10,126 bases of DNA from the NCBI GenBank assembly GCA_001767575.1, contig MELI01000060.1:8743-18868 (forward strand), in the 5' to 3' direction. The notes beneath the pieces are model-generated. The model was not told where the DNA came from and searched no databases. It was given only the letters and a program-made list of their open reading frames with translations. The DNA comes from Candidatus Aquicultor primus. Lineage in GTDB: Bacteria; Actinomycetota; Aquicultoria; Aquicultorales; Aquicultoraceae. Shown here piece by piece: positions 6,517 to 10,126 of this stretch. Numbering within the stretch: the stretch's first letter is position 1; each line of letters starts with the position of its first letter. A program made the position numbers and the translations under genes.

Positions 6517-6544
6517 TTGTCGACACCATATATAGTGGTATACT
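6517..6544 (+). promoter_or_regulatory. nrdR promoter
   Basis: TTGTCG (6517-6522) and TATACT (6539-6544) are separated by 16 bases that are exactly the first NrdR box. Transcription should start near 6551, giving an untranslated leader of about 56 bases that carries the second NrdR box and both DnaA boxes. Confidence 0.65.
6523..6538. promoter_or_regulatory. NrdR box 1
   Basis: ACACCATATATAGTGG agrees with the NrdR box consensus (ACACWATATATWGTGT) at 14 of 16 positions. It fills the spacer of the nrdR promoter, so bound NrdR would exclude RNA polymerase. Its partner box lies 32 bases downstream, about three helical turns, the paired arrangement known for NrdR targets. Confidence 0.85.
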
Positions 6545-6554
6545 TAGGTAACAC

Positions 6555-6570
6555 ACTCAATATGTTGTGG
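6555..6570. promoter_or_regulatory. NrdR box 2
   Basis: ACTCAATATGTTGTGG agrees with ACACWATATATWGTGT at 13 of 16 positions. It is 32 bases, start to start, from box 1. Its last five bases are also the first five of a DnaA box. Confidence 0.75.
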
Positions 6571-6574
6571 ATAA
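6566..6574 (-). promoter_or_regulatory. DnaA box 1 (perfect consensus)
   Basis: TGTGGATAA is the exact complement of the high-affinity DnaA box TTATCCACA. It overlaps NrdR box 2 by five bases and lies downstream of the predicted nrdR transcript start. Confidence 0.7.
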
Positions 6575-6577
6575 ACC

Positions 6578-6586
6578 TGTGGATAA
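6578..6586 (-). promoter_or_regulatory. DnaA box 2 (perfect consensus)
   Basis: A second exact TGTGGATAA in the same orientation, 12 bases after the first, about one helical turn. It lies 20 bases before the nrdR start codon, just upstream of the AAGGTG ribosome site (6595-6600). Confidence 0.7.
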
Positions 6587-6606
6587 CCAGTGAACAAGGT
6601 GCAAGC

Positions 6607-7053
6607 GTGAGGTGTCCTTACTGCGGTTATGCTGATTCAAAGGTAATCGATTCGAGGCTGAACGAAGCGGGCGACGTGACTCGGAGGAGGCGCGAATGCC
6701 TCGAGTGCGGCAAACGAGTAACATCCTTTGAACGAATAGAAGAGCAACCGCTTACCATCATCAAGAAGAACGGGGAACGCGAGCCGTTCAGTAGAACGAA
6801 GCTGCTGGAAGGCATCTTAAGGGCGCTTGTTAAGAGGCAGGTAGAAAGGGAGATAATTGAGCGGATAGTGGACGATATCGAAAGTAGCCTAAGGAACGAG
6901 TTTAGGCACGAGGTCGCATCTCGGGAACTCGGAGACCGGGTTCTCCGGGCCCTGAAAGAAGTAGACAAAGTGGCTTATATTCGCTTTGCCTCTGTTTATC
7001 GGGACTTTAAAGATTTAGAAGAGTTCACACAAGAATTGAAGATACTAACGTAG
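6607..7053 (+). CDS. nrdR: Transcriptional repressor NrdR
   Basis: NrdR senses ATP/dATP and represses ribonucleotide reductase genes. The start is GTG 6607, because the family begins MRCPYCG and AAGGTG lies six bases upstream. A longer frame back to TTG 6517 would put the promoter and operator inside the coding region. The 148 residues contain the N-terminal zinc ribbon (Cys3, Cys6, Cys31, Cys34 in CPYC and CLEC) with the DNA-binding arginine cluster TRRRREC. The ATP-cone follows (LTIIKKNGEREPFSRTKL onward, about residues 49-139). The VAYIRFASVYRDF segment closes the family signature. Paired NrdR boxes in its own promoter indicate autoregulation. nrdD begins 166 bases downstream on the same strand and may be partly read through. 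Confidence 0.97.
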   Translation: MRCPYCGYADSKVIDSRLNEAGDVTRRRRECLECGKRVTSFERIEEQPLTIIKKNGEREPFSRTKLLEGILRALVKRQVEREIIERIVDDIESSLRNEFRHEVASRELGDRVLRALKEVDKVAYIRFASVYRDFKDLEEFTQELKILT

Positions 7054-7077
7054 TCCGATTAGAAGCAAAATCTATGA

Positions 7078-7123
7078 TCATAACGGAGTAATTCTTGTCA
7101 TAACATTCAGCAGTAGCCATACT
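7078..7123 (+). promoter_or_regulatory. Probable nrdD promoter with 20-base-spaced direct repeats
   Basis: TTGTCA (7095-7100) and CATACT (7118-7123) are 17 bases apart. TCATAAC occurs twice, at 7078-7084 and 7098-7104, exactly 20 bases or about two helical turns apart. The second copy overlaps the -35 box. This would suit an activator or repressor contacting the -35 region; the protein is unknown. I found no convincing NrdR box here. Confidence 0.45.
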
Positions 7124-7125
7124 AT

Positions 7126-7161
7126 TTATTCGCATTAATATTCGCAGCGATATTCGAAGCC
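7126..7161 (+). repeat. Three tandem 12-base repeats upstream of nrdD
   Basis: TTATTCGCATTA, ATATTCGCAGCG and ATATTCGAAGCC follow each other without gaps, each with TATTCG at the same place; the second and third differ at two positions. The period is about one helical turn. They start two bases after the proposed -10 box and run into the leader of nrdD, so they may be an operator array. Confidence 0.6.
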
Positions 7162-7219
7162 AACAGAGGCAAAGCGTATTTTTAATGTACAGGCCGTTTC
7201 ATAGGAGGTAATAGTAGTC

Positions 7220-9418
7220 ATGTCCAAGTTCAGCGTCGCAGCAGAGACCGAAGAATCAAAAGAGCCTGACAGTAAGCTGAAGAACGAGAGAATCATAAAT
7301 GTCGTTAAAACCCATCCCGAAGAGGGTAGCGCAACCGACATCGCGCTCCTCGTCAGTACCTCCTCCAAGGCCGAAATAAACATCTGGGACAAAGAAAAAA
7401 TCACTAACTCACTCATCAAAGAGACCGGGGCGGGCGAAAGCCTCGCGCGCGAAATAGCCGATGCGGTCGAGCACAAACTCTTTGAGAGCAACTTCAGCTC
7501 GATAACGACGAGCATCATCAGAGAACTTGTCGATTTGGAGCTGCTCCAGAGAAACTTGACCATCATGCACAAAAAACACTCGCACCTCGGCTTGCCGATG
7601 TTCGATGTGGAAGAGATAATCAACAACGCCAACAACGAAAACAGCAACACGACCCATAATCCGGAGTCTATAAACCTTACGCTCGCCGAGACGATTCTTA
7701 AAGAGTTCGCGCTGCGCAAGGTCTTCAGTGAGGATGTGGCGCTCGCGCACTTGATGGGCGATCTCCACCTTCATGACCTCGGCTTTATAATCAGACCATA
7801 CTGCGGGGGCCACTCGCTCGAATATATCAAGAAGTTCGGTTTGTCGCTTCCCAATATCACCAGCACGTCGAAACCGGCACGTCACCCGGAGGTCTTAATC
7901 GGCCACATGGTCAAGATGGCCTCGAGCTTGCAGGCTCACTACGCCGGCGCGGTCGGCTGGGAAGCCGTCAACATGTTCTTCGCGCCGTATCTCGTCGGCC
8001 GAACATATGATAACATCAAGCAGCTCGCGCAGATGCTGATATACGAGTTCAACCAACTAGCCGGCGCCAGGGGCTCGCAAGTCACCTTTACCGACTTCAA
8101 CCTCTATTGGAACATTCCGAAACACTTCGCGGACACACCGGCCGTGGGCCCGGGTGGGGAGTACACCGGCAAGACCTATAAAGAGTATGAAAAAGAAGCG
8201 CAGGCTTTCGTCAGAGCCATGTTCGAGATATATCTCGAGGGCGATGCGAACGGTAAGACCTTCGTCTTCCCGAAACCGCTGCTCCACATCAACGACGAGT
8301 TCTTTAAAACGAACGGCTGGGAAGAATTCCTGGAGCTGGCGTGCCATGTCGCGTCGAAGCAAGGCATCACTTACTTCGTCTTCGACCGCGGCGATGAGGT
8401 AACCGTAAGCCAGTGCTGCCGCCTCAAGCTGAAATTGGGCGAGCAAGACCTGGTGGAAGCCAAAGCCCCTGAGAAGATGAGGTTCTCGGCGCTGCAAAAT
8501 GTCACTATCAACCTGCCGCGAATAGCATATAAGGCGATGGGTAACGACGAATTGCTCTTTGCCGAGCTAAACCGGACAATGGAGATGGTGGCCAAAGCGC
8601 ACGTCCAGAAGAAGGCCTTCATCGGCGAATTGATGGAGCTGGGTCCGCGCGGACCGCTGGCGATGCTGTGCTCATCCCGCGACGGGGAACCGTATCTAAG
8701 GATGGACCGCTTGACCTATCTCTGCGGCCTTCTCGGGCTAAACGAACTGGTCGAGACGCACACCGGCATGCAGCTTCACGACTCGGACGAAGCCTTGAAA
8801 TTCGGCCTCAAAGTCATCTCGCACATGAATTTGAAGTGCAGGCAACTCTCCGAGCAGTATGATATCAAGATGGTTCTCGAGGAGTCGCCAGCCGAATCAT
8901 CCGGCTATCGCCTCGCCAAGCTCGATATGAAATACTATCCGACGCAGACCAAGAACGTCATCAAAGGCAAGGTCGAGAGCAACGAGTATTACTATACGAA
9001 CAGCATCCACATCTCGGTCGAGGCGCCGGTAGACTATGTGGAGCGCGTAAGAAAGCAGAGCCTCTTCCATCCGCTGATAGAGGCGGGTGCGATTGTACAT
9101 GTTTGGTTAGGAGAGAAAGAGCCTTCGCCAAAATCGATTGAGAACTTCGTCTTAAAGACCTTTAAGGGCACGCACGCCGAGCAAATCGCGTTCAGCCCGG
9201 AGTTTACGGTATGCGAAGGCTGCCGGCGCACCTCACGAGGCCTCATGGATGCCTGCCCGGAGTGCGGCTCGGAAGAGGTCTACGGCATAACCAGAATCGT
9301 AGGGTATTACTCTAAGATACCGACTTGGAACAAAGGCAAAGCGGGCGAACTGGTAGATAGAATAAGGACGGGATTAATAGCGGAGACGAGCGTCTCCGGT
9401 AATGGATATGGCTGTTAG
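7220..9418 (+). CDS. nrdD: Anaerobic (class III) ribonucleoside-triphosphate reductase NrdD
   Basis: This oxygen-sensitive glycyl-radical enzyme reduces ribonucleoside triphosphates to deoxynucleotides. The 732-residue protein has an ATP-cone-like N-terminus (about residues 30-110) that lacks the usual KRDG-type hairpin. The barrel domain starts near GDLHLHDLGF, with Cys195 in PYCGGHS and Cys399-Cys400 in SQCCRL, probably including the thiyl-radical cysteine. A C-terminal zinc knuckle has Cys665, Cys668, Cys679 and Cys682 (CEGC, CPEC). The radical glycine is expected at Gly695 in RIVGYYS. ATG 7220 follows AGGAGGT by ten bases. A redoxin gene and nrdG follow directly. The redoxin neighbour suggests the thiol-reduced subtype rather than the formate-dependent one; active-site comparison would decide. 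Confidence 0.95.
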   Translation: MSKFSVAAETEESKEPDSKLKNERIINVVKTHPEEGSATDIALLVSTSSKAEINIWDKEKITNSLIKETGAGESLAREIADAVEHKLFESNFSSITTSIIRELVDLELLQRNLTIMHKKHSHLGLPMFDVEEIINNANNENSNTTHNPESINLTLAETILKEFALRKVFSEDVALAHLMGDLHLHDLGFIIRPYCGGHSLEYIKKFGLSLPNITSTSKPARHPEVLIGHMVKMASSLQAHYAGAVGWEAVNMFFAPYLVGRTYDNIKQLAQMLIYEFNQLAGARGSQVTFTDFNLYWNIPKHFADTPAVGPGGEYTGKTYKEYEKEAQAFVRAMFEIYLEGDANGKTFVFPKPLLHINDEFFKTNGWEEFLELACHVASKQGITYFVFDRGDEVTVSQCCRLKLKLGEQDLVEAKAPEKMRFSALQNVTINLPRIAYKAMGNDELLFAELNRTMEMVAKAHVQKKAFIGELMELGPRGPLAMLCSSRDGEPYLRMDRLTYLCGLLGLNELVETHTGMQLHDSDEALKFGLKVISHMNLKCRQLSEQYDIKMVLEESPAESSGYRLAKLDMKYYPTQTKNVIKGKVESNEYYYTNSIHISVEAPVDYVERVRKQSLFHPLIEAGAIVHVWLGEKEPSPKSIENFVLKTFKGTHAEQIAFSPEFTVCEGCRRTSRGLMDACPECGSEEVYGITRIVGYYSKIPTWNKGKAGELVDRIRTGLIAETSVSGNGYGC

Positions 9419-9435
9419 GCTGGAGGATGCAATAA

Positions 9436-9681
9436 ATGTCGCGGAAAGTCAAAGTCTTTTGGAAGAACGCGTGCCCAAAGTGTCCGGCGGCCAAAGCATT
9501 GGTATCGGGGAGCGGTAACACCGAACTTTTCAATCTCGATGAGGTCGATGGGATGGCCGAGGGCGCCTTTTACGGAGTGTTGTCGACTCCGTCGATTATA
9601 GTGACCGACAGCGAAGGCCGGGAGCTTGCCGCGTGGCGCGGTGAAGTCCCGAGCAAGAAGGATATCGTTGAATGGCTGTAA
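9436..9681 (+). CDS. Small redoxin (glutaredoxin/thioredoxin-like, CPKC), likely NrdD reductant
   Basis: The 81-residue protein has a thioredoxin-fold plan: a first strand VKVFWKN, the active site CPKC at residues 13-16, a cis-proline segment STPSIIV, and a closing strand with GREL. The length is that of NrdH-type glutaredoxins, though the sequence is not close to the classical CMQC NrdH. GGAGG (9422-9426) lies nine bases before the ATG. The gene starts 17 bases after the nrdD stop and overlaps nrdG by 10 bases, so it is in the reductase operon. Established work shows that some class III reductases use a redoxin in place of formate; position and motif make that the best guess here. It could instead serve general thiol chemistry. 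Confidence 0.85.
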   Translation: MSRKVKVFWKNACPKCPAAKALVSGSGNTELFNLDEVDGMAEGAFYGVLSTPSIIVTDSEGRELAAWRGEVPSKKDIVEWL

Positions 9682-10126
9682 AGACTAAGCAAAATTTCGC
9701 CATAAAAGGCTATATCCCGCTTAGCATGCTCGACTGGGAAGGGCGGCTCGTTACGACCGTCTTTCTCGGCGGCTGCAATTTTCACTGCTCGTTCTGCCAT
9801 AATGCCGAACTCGTGACCAGCGCGAGACAGCTCCCCGATGTCCCCTGGGATATCATCGAAGGCGTGCTTGCCCAAAAAGCCGGCTGGATAGACGGCGTTT
9901 GCATATCGGGAGGCGAGCCGACCCTGGATAACGGGCTCGTCGAGCTTTTAAGACTCATCAAAAAGAACGACCTGCAAGTCAAGCTCGACACCAACGGAAC
10001 CCGCCCGGACGTATTGCGCGACCTCATAGACGAGTCGCTCATCTCCGCGGTCGCGATGGACATCAAGACAACCTTTAACAAGTACCATCTCGTGGCAAAA
10101 GCGCAAGATGCGGCAGACCGGGTGAG
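9672..10126 (+). CDS. nrdG: Anaerobic ribonucleotide reductase activase NrdG (radical SAM), 3' end missing
   Basis: NrdG uses a 4Fe-4S cluster and S-adenosylmethionine to create the glycyl radical on NrdD. The frame runs off the window after 151 codons. The radical SAM motif C-x3-C-x2-C is at Cys35, Cys39 and Cys42 in GGCNFHCSFCHN, followed by ISGGEPTL (the SAM-amino-group GGE motif) and KLDTNGTRP, then MDIKT. The N-terminus (GYIPLSMLDWEGRLVTTVFLGG) is typical of the NrdG type used with redoxin-linked reductases and resembles pyruvate formate-lyase activases less. ATG 9672 lies inside the redoxin gene, with AAGAAGGA (9655-9662) as ribosome site, so translation is probably coupled. Confidence 0.93.
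   Translation, partial: MAVKTKQNFAIKGYIPLSMLDWEGRLVTTVFLGGCNFHCSFCHNAELVTSARQLPDVPWDIIEGVLAQKAGWIDGVCISGGEPTLDNGLVELLRLIKKNDLQVKLDTNGTRPDVLRDLIDESLISAVAMDIKTTFNKYHLVAKAQDAADRV

Noticed and set aside
6517..6606. N-terminal extension of NrdR from TTG 6517
   Set aside because: It would translate the promoter, both NrdR boxes and both DnaA boxes; the family starts at MRCPYC, with a fitting GTG and ribosome site at 6607.
6360..6606. Replication origin
   Set aside because: Only two perfect DnaA boxes (plus a poor TTCCCCACA at 6382-6390), no dnaA or dnaN nearby and no clear AT-rich unwinding region; regulation of nrdR explains them better.
7054..7219. NrdR box in front of nrdD
   Set aside because: The AT-rich ATTAATATTC stretch lacks the ACAC and GTGT ends; the match is no better than expected by chance.

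Overview
The window (about 10.1 kb, moderately GC-rich) carries chromosomal housekeeping genes; I see no insertion sequence, phage gene, CRISPR array, rRNA or tRNA. The order miaA-dapF-(dapL)-hflX followed by lexA divergent from nrdR recalls the miaA-dapF-hflX ... lexA ... nrdR neighbourhood of Actinobacteria. The LexA site upstream of lexA is of the Gram-positive/actinobacterial GAAC-N4-GTTC type. An oxygen-sensitive class III ribonucleotide reductase operon and the diaminopimelate aminotransferase route suggest an anaerobic, deep-branching member of the Actinobacteriota. This placement is inferred from gene order and motifs, not from a database search.

Layout. Positions 1-2250 form a tight plus-strand operon: the 3' part of an AMMECR1-domain gene, miaA (tRNA A37 prenylation) and dapF (diaminopimelate epimerase). 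After a 229-base gap with its own promoter comes dapL (LL-diaminopimelate aminotransferase), closed by a strong hairpin terminator at 3650-3678. DapL makes LL-diaminopimelate and DapF epimerises it to the meso form, so the two genes together give the last steps to lysine and peptidoglycan precursors. hflX (ribosome-associated GTPase) follows with its own promoter and an uncertain start codon. Next is an orphan BlaI/MecI-type repressor gene with dyads in its promoter, convergent with lexA (minus strand).

The lexA-nrdR divergent intergenic region (6329-6606) is the most information-dense part. On the lexA side lie a good and a weaker LexA site around a sigma70-like promoter. In the middle are two adjacent hairpin-forming dyads. 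On the nrdR side is a promoter whose 16-base spacer is exactly an NrdR box. A second NrdR box lies 32 bases downstream, followed by two perfect 9-base DnaA boxes, the first overlapping that NrdR box. SOS control, dNTP-supply control and possible replication-initiator control therefore converge within 278 bases.

nrdR is followed by nrdD (class III ribonucleotide reductase), a small CPKC redoxin gene and nrdG (radical SAM activase, cut by the window end). The redoxin gene overlaps nrdG, suggesting a thiol-reductant type of anaerobic reductase rather than the formate-using type. The nrdD promoter region carries three 12-base tandem repeats and a pair of 7-base direct repeats of unknown function.
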